DNA of 64,000 nucleotides from an uncultured Eggerthellaceae bacterium (GCA_910584145.1 CAJTXX010000005.1:1-64000); one strand, 5' to 3'. Positions 47,907-56,094 are shown, counted from the first letter of the stretch. Translations and numbers: made by a program. Notes: generated from the sequence alone by a model not told the origin.

Positions 47907-48861
47907 TTTGGTCATCACGGATGACAAGTTCCGCGACCGATTGATTCCTGAGTTCAAGAACCTAGACCTAGCGTTCGGCTCTAGTGAGAACAACTTCATG
48001 CTCGTAGTCCCAGATTACCAAAGGCTAACCACGGGAGAATACTTCTACTTAGCCGAAAGCGAGTGGGGCGGCATCATCGACAGGATAGAGATTGGCTACT
48101 CAACGGGGAAGCCTAAGCTCACCTACTCTGGAAGGTCTTGGCACGGCATCTTATCGCACAAGGTTATCTGTCCCGACGCTGGAAGCGATTACCTGACCTA
48201 TTCGGGTGACATCAACCGAATCATCGACATGTTGATTCAACGCCAAGCCTTGCAAGAGCGTTTCGTTGCCGAGTTCACAAACTGCGGCTTCGAGGTATCG
48301 GGGCGGTTCGACCGCTACACCGACATGTACACAGCCCTGCTGAAGATATGCAAGGCAGCGGGATGCAAGCTGAAAATCAGAACGACCGTCGAGAACAAGG
48401 TCGAGCTTTCTGCGGTGGAGGCAAAGCCAATCTATCTCGATTCTGACCAGTACGAGCTGCATCTGGGCAAAGGCGGATACACGAACCATCTTGTGTGCCT
48501 TGGAAAAGGTGACCTGAAGGATAGGACGGTCGTTCACCTCTACTCCGACGACAAAGGACGCGTCTCGGAAAAGCAGACGTTCTTCGGGATTGCTGAGATT
48601 ACCGAGACTTACGACTACAACAACGCTGATAGAGCGGAGCTTATCAGCAAAGGCACCGAGAAGCTACAAGAGGCATTCGGGGACGCTTGCCAGTTGTTCG
48701 TTGCGGACAACTTGCAGCTCGATGTTGGCGATTTGGTCAGGTGTGTCGATGTCGAGACGGGCATTAACGTCGAGGCGACCGTCGAGAAGGTCGTCGTGGA
48801 AGTATCAAACGATGTCGCAAGCCTCTCATACGAGGTCGGCGGCATCATAGCAAGAAGTTAG
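47899..48861 (+). CDS. Tail-associated protein (Tal, Gp37-like)
   Basis: A 320-residue baseplate hub protein. It begins with MNDLVITDDKFRDRLIPEFK and has the hub-type motif LTYSGRSWHGILSHKVICPD. The C-terminal half (VVHLYSDDKGRVSEKQTFFG, QLDVGDLVRCVDVETGINVE) matches ReqiPepy6 Gp37-like tail proteins. It lacks a peptidase extension, so it probably only forms the tip ring and channel. Confidence 0.82.
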   Translation: MNDLVITDDKFRDRLIPEFKNLDLAFGSSENNFMLVVPDYQRLTTGEYFYLAESEWGGIIDRIEIGYSTGKPKLTYSGRSWHGILSHKVICPDAGSDYLTYSGDINRIIDMLIQRQALQERFVAEFTNCGFEVSGRFDRYTDMYTALLKICKAAGCKLKIRTTVENKVELSAVEAKPIYLDSDQYELHLGKGGYTNHLVCLGKGDLKDRTVVHLYSDDKGRVSEKQTFFGIAEITETYDYNNADRAELISKGTEKLQEAFGDACQLFVADNLQLDVGDLVRCVDVETGINVEATVEKVVVEVSNDVASLSYEVGGIIARS

Positions 48862-48869
48862 GAGGTCTG

Positions 48870-49553
48870 ATGCGAAATTACGAGATAGCCGTAGTTGATA
48901 GGACGACGGCATTCCTCGGAGATAACAGAGCTGTCCAGCACTGTGTTCGAGGGGACACCATAACGGTCGAGTTCGACACGGAATGGAACGATGTTGAGCG
49001 ATGCGTCGCGAACTTTGTCAACCGAGCTGACGGTACGCGCAAGACCATCGAAATGAGAAAGGGCGAACCCCTCCTCATTCCATGGGAGTGCCTGAGAACG
49101 CAAGGCGAGCTTTACGTGACCTTCATTGGTTATGTGGGGGACTTCACCGCAAAGGGAATCCGCATCATCACGAAGGACATGGAGTACCCGTTTGTCGTGG
49201 AGCATTCGACGGCTCTGGAGCTTGTTGTCCCAGAGGCTACCGAGGACATCCTGTTCACGTTACTCAACGCTTTCGACAACGTTTCGGATGTGATGGACAG
49301 GGCGATACTCGCTGCTGCCAAAGCGGAGGAAGCAGCTAAGCAGATAGGCACGTCTACCGTCTCGAAGAGCCAGTACGACAAGGACATCAACACCCTTGCT
49401 GGCGTTCTTGCCAACTACATGGGTCGCCTGTGGTACATGAACGGCGTTATCTACTCCCCGCCAGAGTATGCCGTCGTCGAGGGAGACACGCTTTATGTGG
49501 TCGGCTACTACGACCCTGACACGAAAACGATTTGGATAGGAGACGTGGATTAA
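48870..49553 (+). CDS. Baseplate upper protein-like (BppU-type N-terminus)
   Basis: A 227-residue protein. The first 115 residues (YEIAVVDRTTAFLGDNRAVQ; DTITVEFDTEWNDVERCVAN) form a beta-sandwich like the N-terminal domains of phage baseplate proteins that attach receptor-binding parts to the tail. A helical linker and a small C-terminal domain follow (YSPPEYAVVEGDTLYVVGYY). It directly precedes the DGR target gene and probably connects it to the baseplate. Confidence 0.7.
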   Translation: MRNYEIAVVDRTTAFLGDNRAVQHCVRGDTITVEFDTEWNDVERCVANFVNRADGTRKTIEMRKGEPLLIPWECLRTQGELYVTFIGYVGDFTAKGIRIITKDMEYPFVVEHSTALELVVPEATEDILFTLLNAFDNVSDVMDRAILAAAKAEEAAKQIGTSTVSKSQYDKDINTLAGVLANYMGRLWYMNGVIYSPPEYAVVEGDTLYVVGYYDPDTKTIWIGDVD

Positions 49554-49554
49554 C

Positions 49555-50628
49555 ATGCCAAACGACATCAACGAGCCTAGCACTGGCTCAACGTCCTCCA
49601 GTGCGTTGCCTGTTTACAAAATCGGCATCCTTGGAGGAGGAGGGTCTTACGAGGCACAAGACCCCGACGCGAGGGCGACAGCGGAAGCTGCCATGCTCGC
49701 TGCGCAAGAGGCTAACAACAAGTTCCCTGTAAGCATCACCAACGGCGGCACAGGCGCAACATCTGTCTACCCGACCAAGGATACGGGAGAGGATGGGACG
49801 ACCATCAAGAAAGGCTCTCGTGACCTTCTGGAAGTCGAGTACGACGCTCAGCTCGTTCTCGGCATCTACGAAGGACGAGACCTCAACGAAGTGTTCGCTG
49901 ACGAAATCAGCGGATATACGAGCGATGCCGAGTGGTTCAACGCTCGCATCAATGCTGGCGACTTCACGGGAATCCGCATCTTCGACTACTTCGACATCAC
50001 GCTCACGGACAGCAAGGTATTCCGCTACCGCGTGGCTGCGATTGACCCGTACCTGCATTGCATGGACACGGAAATCACGAAGCATCACATCATCATGGTG
50101 CCTGACCAAGTGTGGCCTGATTCGGTTGTTTGGAATACGACCAACACGAACCAAGGTACGGCGAGCGAGAAGCATCCCTATCTTGCGAGTAACCTGCATC
50201 GCTGGGAGGTCAACACATTCTATGCCCTCCTGCCTACCAAGTGGAAGAATGTGCTTGCCACGCACCGTATGTTGCTGGAGGAGCGTTACAGCACTGCTGG
50301 CGCACAGAGCAACGCTACGAGCTGGTCTTGGACGGATGTTGGCAAGGTTTTCTCGCTGTCTGAGACTGAGGTGTACGGTCAAATTGTTTGGGGTACGAAT
50401 AATGGCTATTCGGTTGGCACTGATTGTCATTTCGCCACGTTCTTCCAGAACACGAAGCAGCGCATCCGCAGGAATCATGCAGACCAGCGGTACCACTGGT
50501 GGTTGCGCTCCGCTGCTGGCTCGTACGCGACGCACGCGTGCTTTGTCTACATTGGGGGCATTGCCGGCTACTATGCCGCGTCGCACGCGGGTGTCCGCGC
50601 GTTGCCCTGCTTCCGTGTCGGCGTATAG
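49555..50628 (+). CDS. DGR target protein: tail tip / receptor-binding protein with variable C-type-lectin-like end
   Basis: A 357-residue protein. The N-terminus has a Gly-rich collagen-like start and ITNGGTGATSVYPTK, a motif common in phage tail fibres. The C-terminal 200 residues resemble DUF6273/C-type-lectin-fold domains (IRIFDYFDITLTDSKVFRYR; YHWWLRSAAGS; HAGVRALPCFRVGV). The last 47 residues are encoded by the variable repeat. Residues at the template's AAC/AAT codons have been changed to His, Tyr, Phe, Ile and Gly, as in other DGR targets. It follows the baseplate genes and probably binds the host surface; diversification would change host range. Confidence 0.92.
   Translation: MPNDINEPSTGSTSSSALPVYKIGILGGGGSYEAQDPDARATAEAAMLAAQEANNKFPVSITNGGTGATSVYPTKDTGEDGTTIKKGSRDLLEVEYDAQLVLGIYEGRDLNEVFADEISGYTSDAEWFNARINAGDFTGIRIFDYFDITLTDSKVFRYRVAAIDPYLHCMDTEITKHHIIMVPDQVWPDSVVWNTTNTNQGTASEKHPYLASNLHRWEVNTFYALLPTKWKNVLATHRMLLEERYSTAGAQSNATSWSWTDVGKVFSLSETEVYGQIVWGTNNGYSVGTDCHFATFFQNTKQRIRRNHADQRYHWWLRSAAGSYATHACFVYIGGIAGYYAASHAGVRALPCFRVGV
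50488..50614 (+). repeat. DGR variable repeat (VR)
   Basis: 127 bp at the 3' end of the target gene, aligned without gaps to 51215-51341. It differs at 15 positions, each an A in the template. The 23 bases GCGGGTGTCC...TTGCCCTG near the end have no adenine and are identical, as expected for the initiation region of mutagenic homing. Confidence 0.97.
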
Positions 50629-50653
50629 CCGACACATCAACTACACTGAACAC

Positions 50654-50674
50654 GCCGCCGCGTAATGCGGCGGC
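50654..50674 (+). promoter_or_regulatory. Hairpin downstream of VR
   Basis: A perfect 8-bp stem, GCCGCCGC-GTAAT-GCGGCGGC, 40 bases after the VR end. The Bordetella phage DGR needs a similar hairpin next to VR for efficient retrohoming, so this is its likely counterpart. Confidence 0.75.
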
Positions 50675-50697
50675 ATCAGGTAGAGAGAGGTTTTGAG

Positions 50698-51180
50698 TTG
50701 AGTGGAGTTTACGAACGGAACAGAAGCACATCTGCTTTGGAATGGATGACTTGCGCCAGAGAGATTCGCAAGGAAATCAACAGGTTGGTGCGTTCTGAAA
50801 AGGTCGTTTTCAAGTCGCAGCGATTCACATTCGGAACGAGCCTGTTTGAGATAGCGCGGGATTTGACGAGGCATACTAGGGCAGCGTATGACCGCTACCC
50901 GAACACGCCACGAAGCGTGTTGGAGCGAAAGCACTACTTACAGCTTGCTATTGACGATTGCTACTATCTTGAAGAGGAGCTGCAATTCCTGAAAGAGGAT
51001 AACGAACAGCTCAACCTCAACAGGTTGGCGGCAATCGCCGATTTGCTGGAAAAGGAAATCGGCGAGCTGAAGAAAGCGAAGAACAACACTCGCTTGACGG
51101 GCAAGCAGACCGTTGACGCGAGAATCGAGAAACTTGAAGCAGAGCTTGCCGACTTGAAGGAGTTGACAGGGAGCCACTAG
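50698..51180 (+). CDS. avd: DGR accessory protein, Avd-like
   Basis: A 160-residue, almost wholly helical and basic protein placed between the target gene and the template repeat, where Bordetella phage BPP-1 encodes Avd. The first helices (ALEWMTCAREIRKEINRLVR; FGTSLFEIARDLTRHTRAAY; LQLAIDDCYYLEEELQFLK) could form the four-helix bundle. The last 60 residues are a coiled coil. Avd pentamers bind the reverse transcriptase and template RNA. I chose the TTG at 50698 because GAGAGAGG is well placed; an ATG at 50665 lies in the loop of the hairpin. The identity rests on position and helix content; the coiled-coil extension makes it longer than BPP-1 Avd. Confidence 0.72.
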   Translation: MSGVYERNRSTSALEWMTCAREIRKEINRLVRSEKVVFKSQRFTFGTSLFEIARDLTRHTRAAYDRYPNTPRSVLERKHYLQLAIDDCYYLEEELQFLKEDNEQLNLNRLAAIADLLEKEIGELKKAKNNTRLTGKQTVDARIEKLEAELADLKELTGSH

Positions 51181-51214
51181 GTTATCATCTGGTCAACGGT
51201 TGCAGCTTGCATCT

Positions 51215-51341
51215 CGGTACAACTGGTGGTTGCGCTCCGCTGCTGGCTCGAACACGACGAACGCGTGCAATGTCAACATTGAGGGCAATGCCAACTACAA
51301 TACCGCGTCGAACGCGGGTGTCCGCGCGTTGCCCTGATTCC
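51215..51341 (+). repeat. DGR template repeat (TR)
   Basis: 127 bp starting 35 bases after the avd stop. It contains 26 adenines, many in AAC or AAT codons in the VR reading frame. Translated in that frame it gives Asn at most variable positions. It is non-coding here and ends in TGA in that frame. Confidence 0.96.
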
Positions 51342-51560
51342 AAGCTAGAACGGCCAGACCTAGTAGCTTCATAGCCAACGCAGAGCCTTTTTTGGAAGGA
51401 AGCTGCAACCTTCGGGCGCAGCCCGTGAATCAGCATCCCGCGAGCAAGGGCGAACGCTGCTTGCATGGCATGGTGTTTAGGCGTATCGCCGTGTTTCATG
51501 CCCTTTGCTCATTGCGGCTAGTCAAACGCCACTGCGAGCCGTGCGGGATGCCTTACTTCT
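51342..51560 (+). ncRNA. DGR spacer RNA region between TR and reverse transcriptase
   Basis: No gene is visible on either strand. In studied DGRs the RNA downstream of TR folds and primes cDNA synthesis and binds Avd and RT. This stretch has several GC-rich inverted segments (for example AAGCTGCAACCTTCGGGCGCAG around 51402-51425), compatible with such a role. Exact RNA ends cannot be seen. Confidence 0.6.
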
Positions 51561-51572
51561 AAGGAGGTAGGT

Positions 51573-52859
51573 TTGAACTCCGAGGAGCGCAAGGCCGCGA
51601 GGCGCGAGCGCAGAAAGCAGGAGCGCGAACGCAAGAAAGCCAAGCGCAACGAGGGTTGCACCTTGGAGGACATAGCCGACATGAACGCGCTCTACAAAGC
51701 GCAACGTGAAGCTGGTCGGGGTGTCACGTGGAAATCAAGCACTCAGCGATACCAGCTTGACTGGCTGCTTAACATCAACAAGGCGAGGCATGACATCTTG
51801 GAGGGTAACGAGGTGTGCCGAGGCTTCCATGAGTTCGACCTTTACGAACGAGGGAAGATGCGGCACATATCCTCTGTTCACTTCTCCGAGCGCGTTGTGC
51901 AGAAGTCGCTAACGCAGAACGCCTACATCCCGACCATAACGCCCAGCTTCGTTGAGGACAACGCAGCGAACATGAAGGGCAAGGGAACGGCGTATGCTCT
52001 GGAGCGAGTGAAACAGGCTCTCGTAAGGCATTACCGAAGAAGCGGCAGCGAGGGCTACGTGCTTCAAATCGACTTTTCCAGCTACTTCGCCAACATCGCC
52101 CACGAGCCTGTGAAGCAAATCATTGCAGAGGCCATTACGGACGAGAGGGTTGTAACACTCGGACACCACTTGATTGACGTTCAGGGCGATGTCGGACTTG
52201 GCTTAGGTTCAGAGCCTAACCAGATTCTCGCTGTTGGCTTTCCGAACGAGATAGACCATCTTGTGCAGGATATGTGCGGCGTTGAGTATTACGGTCGCTA
52301 CATGGACGACACCCTGATTATCCACGAGGACAAGGCGACGCTTCGGGTTGTCTTGGCTATCGTGCGCGACAGATGCGCCAAACTGGGCATCGTCGTGAAC
52401 GAAAAGAAAACGCATATCACGAAGCTCTCGCACGGCTTCACGTTCCTAAAGACAAAGTTCAGCTACTCGGAAACGGGCAAGGTGGTGATGCGCCCATGCA
52501 GGGATTCGATAACGCGCGAACGGCGCAAGTTGAAAAAGCAAGCCCATCTTGTCGAGCAAGGGCTGATGACGGTGGAGCAGGTCATTCAGAGCTACCAGTC
52601 ATGGCGAGGCTCGAAGCTCCGCCTTGATGCTCACGGGGCAATCTTGCGAATGGATGCACTCTTTGCGGATTTGTTCTCGCAGGATATAAGGACAATGAAA
52701 GACCCCCCCGCAACCCTGACCCTAAAAACTGTTTTTTACAAACCCGCTTTCGAGCGGGTTTTCTTTTGCCCAAAGGAGGATGCAAATGGACGAGAACAAC
52801 GGAATCGTGACCCGTATCAACGAGTTCACGAACCTTCTCTCGCAGATGTACGACGCTGA
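51573..52859 (+). CDS. DGR reverse transcriptase
   Basis: A group II intron-like reverse transcriptase, up to 428 residues. The catalytic site is YMDD at about 243-246, the first catalytic Asp is in LQIDFSSYFANI, and LGLGSEPNQ replaces the usual QGxxxSP motif, as in DGR enzymes (xGxxxNQ/SQ). The N-terminus is very basic, as in other DGR enzymes that bind RNA. Start is TTG after AAGGAGGTAG. It copies the TR RNA with A-directed errors and the cDNA replaces VR. The frame runs through a perfect terminator and 74 bases into the next gene. Loss of one C in the C7 run at 52703-52709 would end it sooner, as KDPPQP, before the terminator, so the true end may be near 52718. Confidence 0.93.
   Translation: MNSEERKAARRERRKQERERKKAKRNEGCTLEDIADMNALYKAQREAGRGVTWKSSTQRYQLDWLLNINKARHDILEGNEVCRGFHEFDLYERGKMRHISSVHFSERVVQKSLTQNAYIPTITPSFVEDNAANMKGKGTAYALERVKQALVRHYRRSGSEGYVLQIDFSSYFANIAHEPVKQIIAEAITDERVVTLGHHLIDVQGDVGLGLGSEPNQILAVGFPNEIDHLVQDMCGVEYYGRYMDDTLIIHEDKATLRVVLAIVRDRCAKLGIVVNEKKTHITKLSHGFTFLKTKFSYSETGKVVMRPCRDSITRERRKLKKQAHLVEQGLMTVEQVIQSYQSWRGSKLRLDAHGAILRMDALFADLFSQDIRTMKDPPATLTLKTVFYKPAFERVFFCPKEDANGREQRNRDPYQRVHEPSLADVRR
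52741..52767 (+). terminator. Terminator after the DGR
   Basis: AACCCGCT-TTCG-AGCGGGTT followed by TTCTTTT; an ideal intrinsic terminator lying inside the extended frame of the reverse transcriptase. Confidence 0.85.
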
Positions 52860-53094
52860 CGCTCTCAAAGCCGCTGGCTGTATCAGCGAGGAGGATTACA
52901 TCGAGCAGAAAGCTCGAAAGATGGCCTATGTCGCCGCGCTCGATTCGCTCGCCGCAGGAAACGAAACCTACGTCGAGCAGAGCGCGTTCGAGGAGCTGCT
53001 GGAGCAGATGCGCGAGACGGCATCAGCTCCTACGCAGGAGGAAATCAACACGGCGAACATCGACTACCTGATGATGGTTGGAGGCGAATGGTAA
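52786..53094 (+). CDS. Hypothetical baseplate-associated protein (102 aa)
   Basis: An acidic helical protein (IVTRINEFTNLLSQMYDADA; KMAYVAALDSLAAGNETYVE) with AAAGGAGGATG before its ATG. It lies between the DGR and the XkdX-like gene. No family recognised; the position suggests a small tail or lysis-region protein. Confidence 0.6.
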   Translation: MDENNGIVTRINEFTNLLSQMYDADALKAAGCISEEDYIEQKARKMAYVAALDSLAAGNETYVEQSAFEELLEQMRETASAPTQEEINTANIDYLMMVGGEW

Positions 53095-53258
53095 TGGCAA
53101 GCAAGAAGCATTCAGTGCGGTTCACGACCGTTAAGCACCACTATGACCGCGCCATCTGGTCTAAGGCGATGGTCGCCAAGGCCGTGTCGCTGGGACACAT
53201 CACCGAAGCGGAGTACGAGGAGATTTGTGGTTCCGCGCTTGAAAAAACGGAGGGGTAA
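53094..53258 (+). CDS. XkdX-like small protein (54 aa)
   Basis: Starts with a one-base overlap with the gene before and reads HHYDRAIWSKAMVAKAVSLG, then ITEAEYEEICG, which is the pattern of the short XkdX family found between tail-fibre and holin genes of Gram-positive phages. The role is not established. Confidence 0.72.
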   Translation: MASKKHSVRFTTVKHHYDRAIWSKAMVAKAVSLGHITEAEYEEICGSALEKTEG

Positions 53259-53261
53259 AAA

Positions 53262-53669
53262 GTGGAGACACTCTTTCATATCCTCACGACGGTTGCTTGC
53301 AGCTTGATTGTGGCGTTGGTCACTTGGGCGATAACCAAAGCGACCACGAAAGCGAAGAACTTCACTGACGAGCATCACGAGCTAATCGAAATCAAGGACG
53401 AGTTCAAGGAGCTTATGGAGCAGCACGTGATTCTAATGGAATCACAACGTAACCAGCTCAAAGCTCAAATCGTCGAGATATACGAGAGAGCGAAAGCCCG
53501 CAAGGATGACCCTAACTGGGGCAAGTCTTGGTGCATATCGTTCATGGAACTAGACACGCTCAACCGTCTTGCTGATAGCTACTTCGCGCTAGAGGGTAAT
53601 CACTACATCCATTCAATCGTGAAGAAAGCCAACGAAATGGACGTTGGAGGTGAGGAGATACCGATATGA
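53262..53669 (+). CDS. Membrane-anchored protein of the lysis cassette (135 aa)
   Basis: GTG start. One N-terminal membrane helix (ILTTVACSLIVALVTWAITK, about 6-25) is followed by an acidic coiled coil and a soluble C-terminus. It may be a spanin-like or holin-accessory protein. It is coupled by a four-base overlap to the next membrane protein gene. Confidence 0.6.
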   Translation: METLFHILTTVACSLIVALVTWAITKATTKAKNFTDEHHELIEIKDEFKELMEQHVILMESQRNQLKAQIVEIYERAKARKDDPNWGKSWCISFMELDTLNRLADSYFALEGNHYIHSIVKKANEMDVGGEEIPI

Positions 53670-53998
53670 GAGGAAAACACGTTAAGGCTGGCATAAAAGG
53701 CAGCACTGTCATCATCGCTGCTATGTACGTCCTTTGGATTTGGTACATAGTGGCGCAGGTGTGGACTTATGCCAACTACGGCTCTTGGATTCCATCCGAA
53801 ATGACCTACGCGACCGCAGCTTGCTTCATCGTCGAAACGGTTGCGCTCGCTCGCATCAGGATGGCGAAAGAGGGCTACATCGTTCCAAAGAAGAAGCCCA
53901 ATCAGTTCCTTCAGCGAATCGGCATTGCCGAAGATGACGAGCTGGAGGAAATAGCGCAAGAGATAAGCGAAATGAACAAGGAGGCCAATCATGGCTAG
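53666..53998 (+). CDS. Two-span membrane protein, possible holin or antiholin
   Basis: A 110-residue protein with two membrane helices (VIIAAMYVLWIWYIVAQVWT and MTYATAACFIVETVALARI) and an acidic tail. Two-span proteins in this place often act as class II-like holins or their antagonists. It overlaps the next holin-like gene by 8 bases. Confidence 0.6.
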   Translation: MRGKHVKAGIKGSTVIIAAMYVLWIWYIVAQVWTYANYGSWIPSEMTYATAACFIVETVALARIRMAKEGYIVPKKKPNQFLQRIGIAEDDELEEIAQEISEMNKEANHG

Positions 53999-54275
53999 TA
54001 AACTGACAAGCCGCAAGTTTTGGGTGGCGGTCGCCGCCGCGCTCGGAAGCATCGGCACGGGCATTGCAGGTATGGTCATCGGCGACATCGACCTGACGAA
54101 GCTAGGCGCAATCCTGCTCGTCCTGTCTGGGGGCATCTACGCTTTCTGCGAGGCTTACGTCGATGGCAAGAGCCTGTCTGCTAACACCACGACCACGAGC
54201 CTGTCTGCCAACACGACCGACAAGGCTATCGTGGCAAAGGCACTTGGCGGTGAGACGAATGAGCCAAAGGAGTAG
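53991..54275 (+). CDS. Phage holin
   Basis: A 94-residue protein. The start SKLTSRKFWVAVAAALGSIG, then LGAILLVLSGGIYAFCEAYV gives two membrane helices, typical of holins in Gram-positive siphoviruses (opening K-LTSRKFW). The tail is Thr/Ser-rich and carries the repeat TSLSANTT. It makes the membrane pores that trigger lysis. Confidence 0.82.
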   Translation: MASKLTSRKFWVAVAAALGSIGTGIAGMVIGDIDLTKLGAILLVLSGGIYAFCEAYVDGKSLSANTTTTSLSANTTDKAIVAKALGGETNEPKE

Positions 54276-54972
54276 GAGCTTTTTCGGGGCTGCCGCAATC
54301 CTTCTTATAGTCGCTTTTGTGTTGACCTCCTGCACAGCTCAAACGCAGGGGGTCAACGACTATTCGGGGGATGTTCTCGAAGTATCAGACCATCCCTACA
54401 AGTGGCATCTGAACTACGGCGAGGACATGCAGTTGCCAGAGCTACCTACGGGCTGCGAGGCGACTGCTGGAGCAACGATGATGCGCATGAACGGCATCCT
54501 CGTAACGAAGGAGGACGTAGCCGACGCAATGCCGAAGTCCGACGAGGATTTCGTCTACAGCTTCATCGGCGACCCTTATTCCTATAGCGGGTGGGCTTGC
54601 TCAGCCCCGTGCCTCACGAACACCCTCAACGGGTTTTTGGATGTTGAGGAGCAGTTCGCAGCAGTGGAGCTGACAGGAACGCCTTTGCAAGAGCTTCCAA
54701 CGCCTTGCTGCGTGTGGGTGACTATCGACATAGAGACACCGCAGCCAGCGGTGCGCGAGCAGGACGGCTACGGTCTGTTCCGTAATTCTCACTGCGTCGT
54801 TCTTCGAGGCATTCACGACGACAAGGCTTCAGTCATCGACCCACTGGGCGGCGACCCTGATTACGACCTAGAGCAATTCGAGAGCGTCTACAACGCTATG
54901 GGTAGGCAAGCGGTCTACGTGGCCGACATCGACACGGCAGTACGCATCATTTCAGATAGGGGTGTGGGCTAA
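54259..54972 (+). CDS. Lipoprotein with C39-like peptidase domain
   Basis: A 237-residue protein with a signal peptide (FFGAAAILLIVAFVLTSC) and a lipobox with Cys near residue 22, so it should be anchored outside the membrane. The rest is a C39-type cysteine peptidase fold: catalytic Cys in LPTGCEATAGATMM, His in NSHCVVLRGIHDD, Asp in VIDPLGGDPDYDL. It lies between holin and endolysin. It may help degrade the wall or process surface proteins; if expressed in the lysogen, it could block superinfection. The ATG overlaps the holin end by 17 bases. Confidence 0.75.
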   Translation: MSQRSRSFFGAAAILLIVAFVLTSCTAQTQGVNDYSGDVLEVSDHPYKWHLNYGEDMQLPELPTGCEATAGATMMRMNGILVTKEDVADAMPKSDEDFVYSFIGDPYSYSGWACSAPCLTNTLNGFLDVEEQFAAVELTGTPLQELPTPCCVWVTIDIETPQPAVREQDGYGLFRNSHCVVLRGIHDDKASVIDPLGGDPDYDLEQFESVYNAMGRQAVYVADIDTAVRIISDRGVG

Positions 54973-56057
54973 TGGCATACTTCGCACAGGCATCCATTGA
55001 CGAGAACGGCAAAATTGCTGGCGGAGCGGCTGGAAATCAAAACGGTAAGGAGCTGAACACGTGCAACGCATATTCCAGCTCCAGCAAGCCGTGGTTCTCG
55101 ATTATCGCGCTGAACCCTGCGGTTCTCGCAGAGATTAACAATCAGCTCAAACGAGCAGTAGCCAATCGCTATATCGGCTATGACCAGAACCAGCGCAACA
55201 CAATCATCATTCAGGCTAAGAAGGTCGGCTGGGACTTGGGGGCAATCGACATCGCTTGCGAGTGCGACTGTTCATCCCTCTTGGCTGCGGCGATGATTTG
55301 TGCTGTCTACAGGGTTATCGGCACTGCTGCTGGCGACGAGGTTTACAACGCCCTCTATGCTGGCGGCAACCTTCCCGCAACGAGCAACTTCAAGAGCAAG
55401 CTGTCCTCGCTCGGCAAATACTTCAAGACGGGCAACGCGTCCTACACGGTGGGCTATGGCCTCGTGCGCGATGGTCATGCGGTCGGCGTTGTCGATGCTC
55501 TGGTCACGGCTGGCAAGCTGTTGTCTGGAGCAACGTCAACGGCAAGCCTTGCATCTTCCAAGTACCCGTGCAAAGGCTGGACTGGCGCGGAAGTCACGCG
55601 TCTGCAACAGGCTCTTATCGCCAAGGGTTACTCTTGCGGCTCCGCTGGCGTTGACGGCTCGTTCGGCAGCGATACCGACGCAGCGGTGCGCAAGTTCCAG
55701 ACCGACCGAGGGCTGGAGGTTGACGGCATCGTTGGCCCGATGACACAGACGGCTCTCTACAGCAGTTCAACCAACGCCGCAACACCTGCATCGAGCTATC
55801 CGACGGGCGAGTACGTCACCTGTGTCAGCAACCTCAACGTGAGGGTGAATGCTGGCACGGGCTATGCGGCCAAGAGCAAGAGCCAACTCACGGCAGACGG
55901 CCAGAAGCATTCCAACGCTGCTGGTCAGCTCAACAGCGGCACTGCTGTAACCGTGATGGAGGTCAAGAACGATTCTGGCGGCAATCCTTGGGGAAGGATT
56001 CCTAGTGGTTGGATATGCCTCCAATGGAACGGCGAGCCTTACGTCACCAAGCGGTAG
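54972..56057 (+). CDS. Endolysin (NlpC/P60-like, peptidoglycan-binding and SH3 domains)
   Basis: A 361-residue secreted-wall hydrolase without a signal peptide, released by the holin. The N-terminal catalytic domain (about 1-180) has the Cys nucleophile in CECDCSSLLAAAM and a later His in VRDGHAVGVVDAL. A PG_binding_1 domain (about 197-258) contains VTRLQQALIAKGY and VDGIVGPMTQTAL. A bacterial SH3 domain (about 275-360) contains VSNLNVRVNAGTGY and WGRIPSGWICLQW. It is the last phage gene before attR and is followed by a terminator. Confidence 0.9.
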   Translation: MAYFAQASIDENGKIAGGAAGNQNGKELNTCNAYSSSSKPWFSIIALNPAVLAEINNQLKRAVANRYIGYDQNQRNTIIIQAKKVGWDLGAIDIACECDCSSLLAAAMICAVYRVIGTAAGDEVYNALYAGGNLPATSNFKSKLSSLGKYFKTGNASYTVGYGLVRDGHAVGVVDALVTAGKLLSGATSTASLASSKYPCKGWTGAEVTRLQQALIAKGYSCGSAGVDGSFGSDTDAAVRKFQTDRGLEVDGIVGPMTQTALYSSSTNAATPASSYPTGEYVTCVSNLNVRVNAGTGYAAKSKSQLTADGQKHSNAAGQLNSGTAVTVMEVKNDSGGNPWGRIPSGWICLQWNGEPYVTKR

Positions 56058-56063
56058 CATCAT

Positions 56064-56094
56064 GGGCGCATCTTCGGGTGCGCCCTCTTTTCTT
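56064..56094 (+). terminator. Terminator at the right end of the prophage
   Basis: GGGCGCA-TCTTCGGG-TGCGCCC followed by TCTTTTCTT, seven bases after the endolysin stop. It should shield the downstream tad genes from phage lysis-gene transcription. Confidence 0.85.

Noticed and set aside
50665..50697. ATG at 50665 as start of the Avd-like gene
   Set aside because: It lies in the loop of the VR hairpin and has no ribosome site; the TTG at 50698 has GAGAGAGG at good spacing.
51573..52859. Retron or abortive-infection reverse transcriptase
   Set aside because: No msr/msd-like RNA or effector; instead a TR/VR pair with adenine-only changes proves a DGR.
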